Source: an uncultured Frankiales bacterium (GTDB lineage Bacteria; Actinomycetota; Actinomycetes; Mycobacteriales; SCTD01). From it: a stretch of 64,000 bases of DNA. Within the stretch, counting starts at the first letter, position 1; the number at the start of each line of letters is the position of its first letter. The position numbers were made by a program, and so were the translations under genes. Below the pieces are notes generated by a model. That model was not told the origin of the DNA. It did no database searches and saw nothing but the letters and a program-made list of their open reading frames with translations. Shown here in pieces: positions 57,367 to 64,000 of this stretch. Location: contig CAMLIA010000001.1 of NCBI GenBank assembly GCA_946479905.1, positions 14,296 to 78,295 on the forward strand, given 5' to 3'.

Positions 57367-57922
57367 CGAGCACGATCTCGAGGGTCCGAGGCCCGTGCAC
57401 GCCCTCGACCCGCTGGAGCTCGATGTCGCTGGTGGCGGACGGGCCGCTGATCCAGGTCTGCGGCCGGGTCGCGTCCAGCCGGGACAGCGCCTCCGGGACC
57501 GTCTGCACGACCTGATCGGCGCGGACCACGACGACGTGCCGGTCGGGCACGAGCGACAGCGCCCGCCGCCCTTGCCCGACCGAGCCGTCGAGGACGATCG
57601 TGCCGGTCTCGGCGATCGCGACCGTGCAGGTCGTCACCACGGCGTCGACCTCGTCGAGCTCATGGGCAGAGAGCCCGTCGTCCGCGATCCCCTCGAACGG
57701 GAAGCCGGCAGGGACGACGACCCGACCGGGCAGCAGCCGGGTCAGCACCGCCGGCAGATCGGGCTCCGAGCACCGGTGGACCACGGCGCGGTAGTCCTCG
57801 AGCCGGTCGACGAGGAGCTCGAGGTCGACCGGTGCGCTCGTGCGGTAGGAACGGATGACCTGCGGCGCGGTGGCAGGCTTTGCCCCCCGCACCCGGGCGA
57901 GCACGTCGTCGCGGGCGCTCAT
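57359..57922 (-). CDS. lutC: Lactate utilisation protein LutC
   Basis: This 187-aa protein of the LUD/YkgG family is the third subunit of the LutABC L-lactate oxidising complex. Family segments are visible: an internal AIAETGTIVLDGS and SLVPDRHVVVV. It starts with ATG at 57922 in a 4-bp overlap with lutB. As last gene of the rhamnose operon it would complete oxidation of lactate made from lactaldehyde. It overlaps the convergent esterase by 8 bp. Confidence 0.92.
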   Translation of the reverse strand: MSARDDVLARVRGAKPATAPQVIRSYRTSAPVDLELLVDRLEDYRAVVHRCSEPDLPAVLTRLLPGRVVVPAGFPFEGIADDGLSAHELDEVDAVVTTCTVAIAETGTIVLDGSVGQGRRALSLVPDRHVVVVRADQVVQTVPEALSRLDATRPQTWISGPSATSDIELQRVEGVHGPRTLEIVLVS

Positions 57923-59337
57923 CTCGCCGCCCACCAGTCGCGGAACGTCTGCTCGGGTGGCACCGGCAGCTCCCTCTCTCGGGTCCAGCGGTTCATGGGT
58001 GGTGGCAGCCGGCGCACCCGGCGACCGAGGCGCAAGGCTCTGAGTGCCAGGGCGTACCGCCGCGGTGAGCGCATCACCCAGGCGGCACTGCGCATGGCGG
58101 CGGCCTCGGGTCTGGCGTGCGGGGCCTGGTTGCGCAGGTGGACCAGCATCGACGGGATGTCGATCGACACGGGGCAGACGTCGTAGCAGGCGCCGCACAG
58201 CGTCGAGGCGAACGGCAGAGTCGGGTTGTCCTTCACCCCGGTCAGCTGCGGCGAGAGGACAGCGCCGATCGGCCCTGGGTAGACCGAGCCGTAGGCGTGC
58301 CCGCCGGTGCGCTCGTAGACCGGGCAGACGTTGAGGCAGGCCGAGCAGCGGATGCAGCGCAGCGCGGCCCTCCCCTCGGGGTCGGCGAGGGTGGCCGTCC
58401 GGCCGTTGTCGAGGAGCACGAGGTGGAACTCCTGCGGCCCGTCGCCCGGCGTCACGCCGGTCCACATCGAGGTGTAGGGGTTCATCCGCTCGCCGGTGCT
58501 CGACCGGGGCAGCAGCTGGAGGAACACCTCGAGGTCCTGCCAGGTCGGGACGAGCTTCTCGATGCCCATCACGGTGATGAGCACCTCGGGCAGCGTCAGG
58601 CACATCCGGCCGTTGCCCTCGGACTCGACGACGCAGAGCGTGCCGGTCTCGGCGACGGCGAAGTTCGCCCCGCTCACCGCGACCCGGGCGGTGAGGAACT
58701 TCTCGCGGAGGTGCCGACGTGCCAGTGCTGCCAGCTCGGCGGGGTCGTCGGTCAGGTCCGCTGGTGCAGAAGGGATCTCGCGCAGGAAGATGTCCCGGAT
58801 CTCGCTGCGGTTCTTGTGGATGGCGGGGACCAGGATGTGCGACGGGGCGTCGTGGCCGAGCTGCACGATCAGCTCCGCCAGGTCGGTCTCGTACGCCGTG
58901 ATGCCGGCCGCTTCGAGCGCCTCGTTCAGCCCGATCTCCTGGGTCACCATCGACTTGACCTTGACGACCTCGTCCGCGCCCGCACGCTTCACGAGGTCTG
59001 TGACGATCGCGTTCGCCTCTCGGGCGTCGCGGGCCCAGTGCACGACGCCGCCCGCGCGCGTCACCGCCTCCTCGAGCTGCACGAGCAGCACGTCGAGGTC
59101 GGCGAGCACCGCGTCCTTGAGGGCGGCACCGGCGGCGCGCAGCTCCTCCCAGTCGGGCACCTCTGCCACGACGGCCGCGCGCTTCGCCCGGATGGTGGAC
59201 GTCGCCCGGCCGAGGTTCGCCCGCAGCTGGGTGTCCGCCACGGCGTCGCGGGCTGCCTCCGGGAACGGGCGACCGCTGAGGTTGCCGGTCCCGTGCGGCA
59301 TGCCGAGGAAGGTGCTCATGTCGAGGAAGGTGCTCAT
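57919..59337 (-). CDS. lutB: Lactate utilisation iron-sulfur protein LutB
   Basis: This 472-aa iron-sulfur protein has an N-terminal LUD domain (about 70-300) and a ferredoxin-like part with CIRCSACLNVCPVY and CGACYDVCPVSI, giving two 4Fe-4S clusters. With LutA and LutC it oxidises L-lactate to pyruvate. Its N terminus reads MSTFLD-MSTFLG because of an 18-bp tandem repeat containing the start codon. The first copy gives a 4-bp overlap with lutA. The second ATG, at 59319, is an alternative start. The C-terminal basic region (about 420-450) is family-typical. Confidence 0.94.
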   Translation of the reverse strand: MSTFLDMSTFLGMPHGTGNLSGRPFPEAARDAVADTQLRANLGRATSTIRAKRAAVVAEVPDWEELRAAGAALKDAVLADLDVLLVQLEEAVTRAGGVVHWARDAREANAIVTDLVKRAGADEVVKVKSMVTQEIGLNEALEAAGITAYETDLAELIVQLGHDAPSHILVPAIHKNRSEIRDIFLREIPSAPADLTDDPAELAALARRHLREKFLTARVAVSGANFAVAETGTLCVVESEGNGRMCLTLPEVLITVMGIEKLVPTWQDLEVFLQLLPRSSTGERMNPYTSMWTGVTPGDGPQEFHLVLLDNGRTATLADPEGRAALRCIRCSACLNVCPVYERTGGHAYGSVYPGPIGAVLSPQLTGVKDNPTLPFASTLCGACYDVCPVSIDIPSMLVHLRNQAPHARPEAAAMRSAAWVMRSPRRYALALRALRLGRRVRRLPPPMNRWTRERELPVPPEQTFRDWWAAR

Positions 59338-59338
59338 G
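59303..59338. repeat. 18-bp tandem repeat duplicating the lutB start codon
   Basis: Two copies of (C/T)CGAGGAAGGTGCTCATG lie head to tail at 59303-59320 and 59321-59338 and differ only at the first base. Each contains a CAT, an ATG on the coding (minus) strand, producing the duplicated N-terminal residues MSTFLD/MSTFLG. The pattern fits recent replication slippage in frame. Confidence 0.9.
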
Positions 59339-60023
59339 TCGAGGCGAGGATCTCGGCGAGGTGGACGGCCTGCACCGAAGCGCCCTGCTTCCGGAGCCCC
59401 CCGCCGATGTGCATCAGGCAGGACGCGTCACCCGCAGTGCAGACCCCCGCACCCGTGGACCGGATCGCGGCCGTCTTGTCGGCGAGCATCGCCTCGGAGA
59501 CGTCGAGGTTCTTCACGGCGAAGGTGCCCCCGAAGCCGCAGCACTGCTCGGCGTCCGGCAGCTCGACGAGCTCGAGGTCGCGGACGCGGCGCAGCAGCCG
59601 CAACGGGCGGTCCCCGACACGGAGCAGCCGCAGCGAGTGGCAGGTCGGGTGGTAGGTGACGCGGTGCGGGTACCTCGCGCCCACGTCCTCGACGCCGAGC
59701 ACGTCGACGAGGAACTCGCTCAGCTCGAGCACCGGCGGTGTCGGGCGGGAGGTGAGCTGCGGGTGCTGGTGACGCACCGCGCCGACACACGAGCCTGAGG
59801 GAGCGACGACGTGGTCGTAGCCGGCGAAGGCGTCGGCGAAGGCCGTCGCGAGCGGCCGGGCCTGGTCGCCGTAGCCGGTGTTGGTGTGCATCTGGCCGCA
59901 GCAGGTCTGGGCCAGCGGCACCTCGACCGTCACCCCCAGCCGTTCGAGCACCTCGACGGTGGCCTTGCCGACGGAGGGGAAGAGCCCGTCGACGAGGCAG
60001 GTGACGAACAGCGCCACCCTCAC
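59334..60023 (-). CDS. lutA: Lactate utilisation protein LutA (CCG-domain)
   Basis: This 229-aa protein of the (Fe-S)-binding/CCG family has two Cys-rich CCG motifs, TCCGQMHTNTGYGDQ (about 43) and QCCGFGGTFAVKN (about 145), plus HPTCHSLR between them. It is one subunit of the LutABC L-lactate dehydrogenase system. It starts with GTG at 60023, overlapping the rhamnulokinase stop by 4 bp, and overlaps lutB by 4 bp at its end. It sits in the middle of the rhamnose operon. Confidence 0.93.
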   Translation of the reverse strand: MRVALFVTCLVDGLFPSVGKATVEVLERLGVTVEVPLAQTCCGQMHTNTGYGDQARPLATAFADAFAGYDHVVAPSGSCVGAVRHQHPQLTSRPTPPVLELSEFLVDVLGVEDVGARYPHRVTYHPTCHSLRLLRVGDRPLRLLRRVRDLELVELPDAEQCCGFGGTFAVKNLDVSEAMLADKTAAIRSTGAGVCTAGDASCLMHIGGGLRKQGASVQAVHLAEILAST

Positions 60024-61330
60024 GGTTCGTACCGCACGATCCGGGTCGTACGACGTACCAGCGCGCGCAGCTCCTCCAGCGACCCGTTCAACGTGCCGAC
60101 CGCCCGGGCCTGCACGAGGACGTTGCCGATCGCCGTCGCCTCGACCGGCCCGGCGAGGACCGGGACACCGACGCGCTGCGCGAGGAGCCGGCAGAGCAGC
60201 GCGTTCTGTGCGCCGCCACCCACGACGTGCACGACGTCGACCTCCTTGCCGGCGAGCCCGCTCACGTCGGTGACCGTACGCGCCAGGGCGTCGACCAGGC
60301 TGTCGATCACGCACCGGACCATCGCCACGGGCTCGAGCACCTGACCGGCCAGGGCTGCCACGCGTGCCGGCATGTCCCCAGGCGCGAGCAGCGACGACAG
60401 GTCGACGACCGGGCCCTCCGGGAGCGCAGCCGCTGCGTCGAGCAGGGCGGTCAGGTCGCTGCGGCCCCACGCCCGCAGGCACTCCTGCAGGACCCACAGA
60501 CCCATCACGTTGCGGAGGAAGCGGACCCGGCCGTCCACGCCCAGCTCGTTGGTCACGTTCGCGGCGAAGGCGTCGGCCGTCAGCACCGGGGCAGGGAGCT
60601 CCATCCCGACGAGGCCCCAGGTGCCCAGGCTGATGCAGACCGACCGCTCCGAGGTGAGCGGGGCGCCGGCGAAGGCAGAGGCGGTGTCGTGCGAGCCGAC
60701 GGCGACGACCGGCACCCCGTCGACCTTCCCGCGCGTGGCGCCGGGGTGCACCAGCGGACCGAGCTGGTCCGCCGTGACCCCGACCGCGGTGAGCAGCTCA
60801 GGTGACCACTGGCGGGTGGTCGCGTCGAGCAGCCCGGTGGTGGAGGCGTTGGTGATCTCGGCGGCGACGTCCCCCGTGAGCCAGTAGGTCAGGAGGTCCG
60901 GGACCAGCAGGAGGTGGGCTGCCTCTGGCAGCTCCCGCTCGACGGCGAGCTGGTAGATCGTGGTGAAGGGCAGGTGCTGCAGCCCGTTGCGGCAGAACAG
61001 CTGCTCCCTCGAGAGTGGGAGTGCGACGTCGTCGGTGCGGCTGTCGCGGTAGCACCAGGGCTCGTCGACCAGGGTCCCGTCCCGGCGTACCAGGCCGTAG
61101 TCGACGGCCCAGCTGTCGATGCCGATCGAGTCGACCGGACCCGCCAGCGCCAGCCCGGCGAGTGCCTGCCGGTGCAGCTCGGAGACGTCCCAGTGGAGCC
61201 CGCCTGGGCGCTGGACCGGACCGTTCGGGAAGCGGTGGACCTCCTGCAGCGCAAGCGTTTCCGGCGTCACGTCGGCGACGACGACACGGCCGCTGGACGC
61301 GCCCAGGTCGATGGCCGCGTGCCGGCTCAC
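60020..61330 (-). CDS. rhaB: Rhamnulokinase
   Basis: This 436-aa FGGY-family carbohydrate kinase phosphorylates L-rhamnulose to L-rhamnulose-1-phosphate. The N-terminal ATPase motif is DLGASSGRVVVAD. The segments GIDSWAVDYGL, SLGTWGL and VGGGAQNALLCRLLAQRVGVP match RhaB. It starts with ATG at 61330 in a 4-bp overlap with the aldolase/dehydrogenase and overlaps lutA by 4 bp. Its substrate comes from RhaI and its product goes to RhaEW. Confidence 0.93.
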   Translation of the reverse strand: MSRHAAIDLGASSGRVVVADVTPETLALQEVHRFPNGPVQRPGGLHWDVSELHRQALAGLALAGPVDSIGIDSWAVDYGLVRRDGTLVDEPWCYRDSRTDDVALPLSREQLFCRNGLQHLPFTTIYQLAVERELPEAAHLLLVPDLLTYWLTGDVAAEITNASTTGLLDATTRQWSPELLTAVGVTADQLGPLVHPGATRGKVDGVPVVAVGSHDTASAFAGAPLTSERSVCISLGTWGLVGMELPAPVLTADAFAANVTNELGVDGRVRFLRNVMGLWVLQECLRAWGRSDLTALLDAAAALPEGPVVDLSSLLAPGDMPARVAALAGQVLEPVAMVRCVIDSLVDALARTVTDVSGLAGKEVDVVHVVGGGAQNALLCRLLAQRVGVPVLAGPVEATAIGNVLVQARAVGTLNGSLEELRALVRRTTRIVRYEP

Positions 61331-63369
61331 CGGAGGAAGGCCGCCGCCACGCCACCGTCGACCGGGATGTGCAGCCCGGTCGTCAGGGCGAGGTCACCAC
61401 CGGTGAGGGCGAACACGGCGGCGGCGATGTGCTCGGGCAGCACCTCGCGCTTGAGGATGGTCCGCTGCGCGTAGAACGCGCCGAGCTCCTCCTCGGGAAC
61501 GCCGTAGACCGCGGCGCGGTTCGCGCCCCAGCCACTGGCGAAGATGCCCGAGCCGCGGACGACCCCGTCCGGGTTGACGCCGTTGACCCGGATGCCGTGC
61601 TCGCCGAGCTCGGCCGCGAGCAGCCGCACCTGGTGGGCCTGGTCGGCCTTGGTGGCGCCGTACGCGACGTTGTTCGGTCCGGCGAAGACGCTGTTCTTGC
61701 TGGAGATGTAGACGATGTCGCCGCCGAGCCCCTGGTCGATCATGACGCGGGCGGCCTCGCGCGAGACGAGGAAGGAGCCGCGCGCCATGACGTCGTGCTG
61801 CAGGTCCCAGTCCTCGACGGTGGTCTCCAGCAGCGAGCGGGACAGCGAGAGGCCGGCGTTGTTGACGACGAGGTCGACGCCGCCGAAGGCCAGCGCGGCC
61901 TCGGCGAACGCCGCCTTCACGGCCGCCTCGCTCGTGACATCGAGCTCGACGGAGATGGCGCGGTCGCTGCCGCCGATCTCCGCGGCGACCCCGGCGGCCG
62001 CTGCCGTGTCGCGGTCGGTCACCACGACGCAGGCGCCCTCCGCGGCGAGGCGCAGCGCGATCGCCTTGCCGATGCCGGAGCCGGCACCCGTCACGAGCGC
62101 GACCCTGGTGGCGAGCGGCTTGGGCTTCGGCATCCGCTGCAGCTTCGCCTCCTCGAGCGACCAGTACTCGATGCGGAACTTCTCGCTCTCGTCGATCGGC
62201 GCGTAGGTGCTCACCGACTCCGCACCCCGCATGACGTTGATGGCGTTGACGTAGAACTCACCCGCGACCCGCGCGGTCTGCTTGTCCTTGCCGAAGCTGA
62301 ACATGCCGACGCCGGGGACGAGCACGATCAGCGGGTCCGCGCCCCGCATCGCCGGGCTGTCGGCGGTCGCGTGCCGCTCGTAGTAGGCCGCGTAGTCGGC
62401 GCGGTAGGCCTCGGACAGCGCCGGCAGCTGCTCACGGATCTCGTCGACGGTCGCCGTCGACGGCAGGTCCACGACGAGCGGGCGGACCTTGGTGCGCAGG
62501 AAGTGGTCGGGACAGCTGGTGCCGAGGGCAGCCAGCGGCAGCAGCCGCTCGCGGCTGAGGAACTGGAGCACCGCCTCGCTGTCGGTGAAGTGGCCCACCA
62601 TCGGGTGGTCGATGCTCGCGGTCCCCCTGATGGCAGGGGCAAGAGCAGCGGCCTTGGTACGACGTTCAGCCGCCGGAAGCGGCTGGTACCCAGCGCGGAC
62701 TGCACCGAACGGGTCCTCCTTGCCGCGGGTGGCGAGGAACTCCTCGGCCGTGCGGATGATCTCCAGCGACCGCGCCTCGCACTCCTGACTCGTGGCTCCC
62801 CAGGAGGTGATGCCGTGCCCGCCGAGGACGCAGCCGATGGCCTGCGGGTTGCCTCGCTGGATCGCGGCGATGTCCAGGCCGAGCTGGAAGCCCGGGCGGC
62901 GCCAGGGCACCCAGACGACGCGGTCGCCGAAGCACTCCTTGGTCAGCGCCTCGCCGTCCGCTGCCGTCGCCAGCGCGATCCCGCTGTCGGGGTGCAGGTG
63001 GTCGACGTGCGGTGCGTCGACGAGGCCGTGCATCGCGGTGTCGATGCTCGGCGCCGCACCGCCCCGGCCGTGCAGGCAGTAGTCGAACGCGGCGACCATC
63101 TCGTCCTCCCGCTCGACCCCGGGGTAGACGTCGACGAGGGAACGGAGCCGGTCGAGGCGCAGTACGGCGAGGCCGGACTCGGTCAGGGTGCCGAGGTCGC
63201 CGCCGGAGCCCTTCACCCAGAGCAGCTCGACGGGGCCGCCGGTGACGGGGTCGGCCTCGGTGCCCTTGGCGGAGGTGTTGCCGCCGGCGTAGTTGGTGTT
63301 GCGCGGGTCGGCACCGAGCCGGTTGCTCCGTGCGATCAGCTCGTCCTTCGAGGAGTCCTTGGCGCTCAT
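61327..63369 (-). CDS. rhaEW: Bifunctional rhamnulose-1-phosphate aldolase / lactaldehyde dehydrogenase (RhaEW)
   Basis: This 680-aa protein is a fusion. The N-terminal aldolase II domain (about 1-390) has NYAGGNTSAKG, the metal His pair in HVDHLHPDSG and a later GGHG. The C-terminal short-chain dehydrogenase (about 420-680) has TGAGSGIG, NNAG and YGATK. The RhaE domain yields dihydroxyacetone phosphate and L-lactaldehyde. The RhaW domain oxidises lactaldehyde to lactate. The ATG at 63369 gives a 4-bp overlap with rhaI, so it is preferred over the in-frame start 9 bp upstream. It is coupled to rhaB. Confidence 0.93.
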   Translation of the reverse strand: MSAKDSSKDELIARSNRLGADPRNTNYAGGNTSAKGTEADPVTGGPVELLWVKGSGGDLGTLTESGLAVLRLDRLRSLVDVYPGVEREDEMVAAFDYCLHGRGGAAPSIDTAMHGLVDAPHVDHLHPDSGIALATAADGEALTKECFGDRVVWVPWRRPGFQLGLDIAAIQRGNPQAIGCVLGGHGITSWGATSQECEARSLEIIRTAEEFLATRGKEDPFGAVRAGYQPLPAAERRTKAAALAPAIRGTASIDHPMVGHFTDSEAVLQFLSRERLLPLAALGTSCPDHFLRTKVRPLVVDLPSTATVDEIREQLPALSEAYRADYAAYYERHATADSPAMRGADPLIVLVPGVGMFSFGKDKQTARVAGEFYVNAINVMRGAESVSTYAPIDESEKFRIEYWSLEEAKLQRMPKPKPLATRVALVTGAGSGIGKAIALRLAAEGACVVVTDRDTAAAAGVAAEIGGSDRAISVELDVTSEAAVKAAFAEAALAFGGVDLVVNNAGLSLSRSLLETTVEDWDLQHDVMARGSFLVSREAARVMIDQGLGGDIVYISSKNSVFAGPNNVAYGATKADQAHQVRLLAAELGEHGIRVNGVNPDGVVRGSGIFASGWGANRAAVYGVPEEELGAFYAQRTILKREVLPEHIAAAVFALTGGDLALTTGLHIPVDGGVAAAFLR

Positions 63370-64000
63370 GCTCCCCACCCGGCCTGGGTGCCGCCGACCC
63401 GCTCGGCGGCGATCCTCTCCGCGTAGCCCGAGGCCTTGAAGGCGGCCATCGGGTCGGGGTCCAGCCCCTGCTCCTGGCGGAGCTCGGCCAGCAGCGGCCG
63501 CACGTCGGTGTTGTAGGCGTCCATCAGCGCGCCATGGGCGGCGAGGACGTCACCCTCGGCCTGGGCCGCGGACAGGGCGGCGCGGTCGACGAGCAGGGCC
63601 TTGGCCACGGCCTCCTGCACGTTCATGATCGAGCGGATCTGGCCCGGGATCTTCGGCTCGATGTTGTGGCACTGGTCGAGCATGAAGGTCACGCCGGAGT
63701 CGGGGTCGAACCCGCCGCCGAGGTTGACCTCGTGCAGGATCCGGAAGAGCTGGAAGGGGTCGGCCGCACCGACGATGAGGTCGTCGTCGGCGTAGAAGCG
63801 GCTGTTGAAGTCGAAGGCGCCGAGCTTCCCGGCGCGCAGCAGGAACGCGACGATGAACTCGATGTTGGTCCCCGGGGCGTGGTGCCCGGTGTCCACCACC
63901 ACCTGCGCCTTCGGCCCGAGCTCGAGGCAGTGCGCGAACGACGTACCCCAGTCCGGGACGTCGGTGGCGTAGAACGCCGGCTCGAAGAACTTGTACTCGA
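63366..64000 (-). CDS. rhaI: L-rhamnose isomerase (partial, runs off the right edge)
   Basis: About 211 C-terminal codons are present and the frame is open to the window edge. The segment EYKFFEPAFYATDVPDWG followed by VVVDTGHHAPGTNIE matches the Pseudomonas-type L-rhamnose isomerase (RhaI), including the metal-binding Asp/His region. A later FDFNSRFYADDDLIVG and NLGGG fit as well. It isomerises L-rhamnose to L-rhamnulose, first step of the pathway. It overlaps rhaEW by 4 bp. The N terminus and promoter of the operon lie outside the window. Confidence 0.93.
   Translation of the reverse strand, partial: EYKFFEPAFYATDVPDWGTSFAHCLELGPKAQVVVDTGHHAPGTNIEFIVAFLLRAGKLGAFDFNSRFYADDDLIVGAADPFQLFRILHEVNLGGGFDPDSGVTFMLDQCHNIEPKIPGQIRSIMNVQEAVAKALLVDRAALSAAQAEGDVLAAHGALMDAYNTDVRPLLAELRQEQGLDPDPMAAFKASGYAERIAAERVGGTQAGWGA

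Overview
The window is GC-rich DNA of about 70% G+C by eye, with GTG starts, 4-bp stop/start overlaps between most operon neighbours, Crp/Lrp/TetR/PucR regulators, lipoprotein substrate-binding proteins, an aromatic amino-acid catabolic block and a RhaEW-type rhamnose pathway. This fits a free-living, probably soil-dwelling high-GC actinobacterium. A finer placement is not supported. No tRNA, rRNA, CRISPR array, insertion sequence or phage gene was seen. No stretch longer than about 200 bases lacks a gene or gene remnant.

Layout. 1-3.2 kb: a partial cyclase-like ATPase, a Crp-type regulator and a diguanylate cyclase. 3.25-9.96 kb: a divergent cluster for N-acyl and D-amino acids and D-peptides (racemase, acetyltransferase, PucR regulator, M20 and D-amino-acid deacylases, M55 D-aminopeptidase). 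9.97-10.44 kb: remnants of a binding protein and a TetR gene joined tail to tail. 10.4-14.3 kb: a pyruvate-dehydrogenase-E1-like enzyme and a binding-protein lipoprotein. 14.6-22.3 kb: operon A, an unusual branched-chain-amino-acid-type (Liv) transporter with an MFS-LivF fusion, a LivH-LivM-LivG fusion carrying a C-terminal helix-hairpin-helix domain, and small membrane or surface proteins. 22.3-30.1 kb: phenylalanine/tyrosine degradation through homogentisate (phenylalanine hydroxylase, carbinolamine dehydratase, HPPD, homogentisate dioxygenase, an uncharacterised protein, fumarylacetoacetase) with two Lrp-type regulators. 30.1-35.9 kb: a secreted protein, then a TetR-controlled serine hydrolase with two binding proteins. 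35.9-40.7 kb: a fused 2-oxoacid:ferredoxin oxidoreductase, a third Lrp regulator and a short-chain dehydrogenase. 40.7-53.3 kb: operon B, a second copy of the MFS-LivF plus LivHMG system, with an esterase, a binding protein, an anchored protein, a GH3 glycosidase and a BNR-repeat protein. 53.4-64 kb: a TetR regulator, a GH78 alpha-L-rhamnosidase, an esterase, and a rhamnose operon (rhaI-rhaEW-rhaB-lutA-lutB-lutC) running off the right edge.

How it fits together. The most distinctive feature is the pair of Liv-type transport operons. In each, a major-facilitator-like membrane domain is fused to the LivF ATPase, while LivH, LivM and LivG form one polypeptide. Four intact binding proteins and one remnant share a Cys-x-Cys tail near the C terminus, suggesting a dedicated uptake or sensing family. 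Operon B adds glycan-active enzymes, so its substrate may be a glycoside or glycan ester (inference). The rhamnose operon appears self-contained: rhamnosidase releases rhamnose, RhaI/RhaB/RhaEW convert it to dihydroxyacetone phosphate and lactate, and LutABC oxidises lactate to pyruvate. The 3-10 kb cluster resembles the known D- to L-amino-acid conversion route by N-succinylation, racemisation and desuccinylation, extended by D-specific hydrolases.
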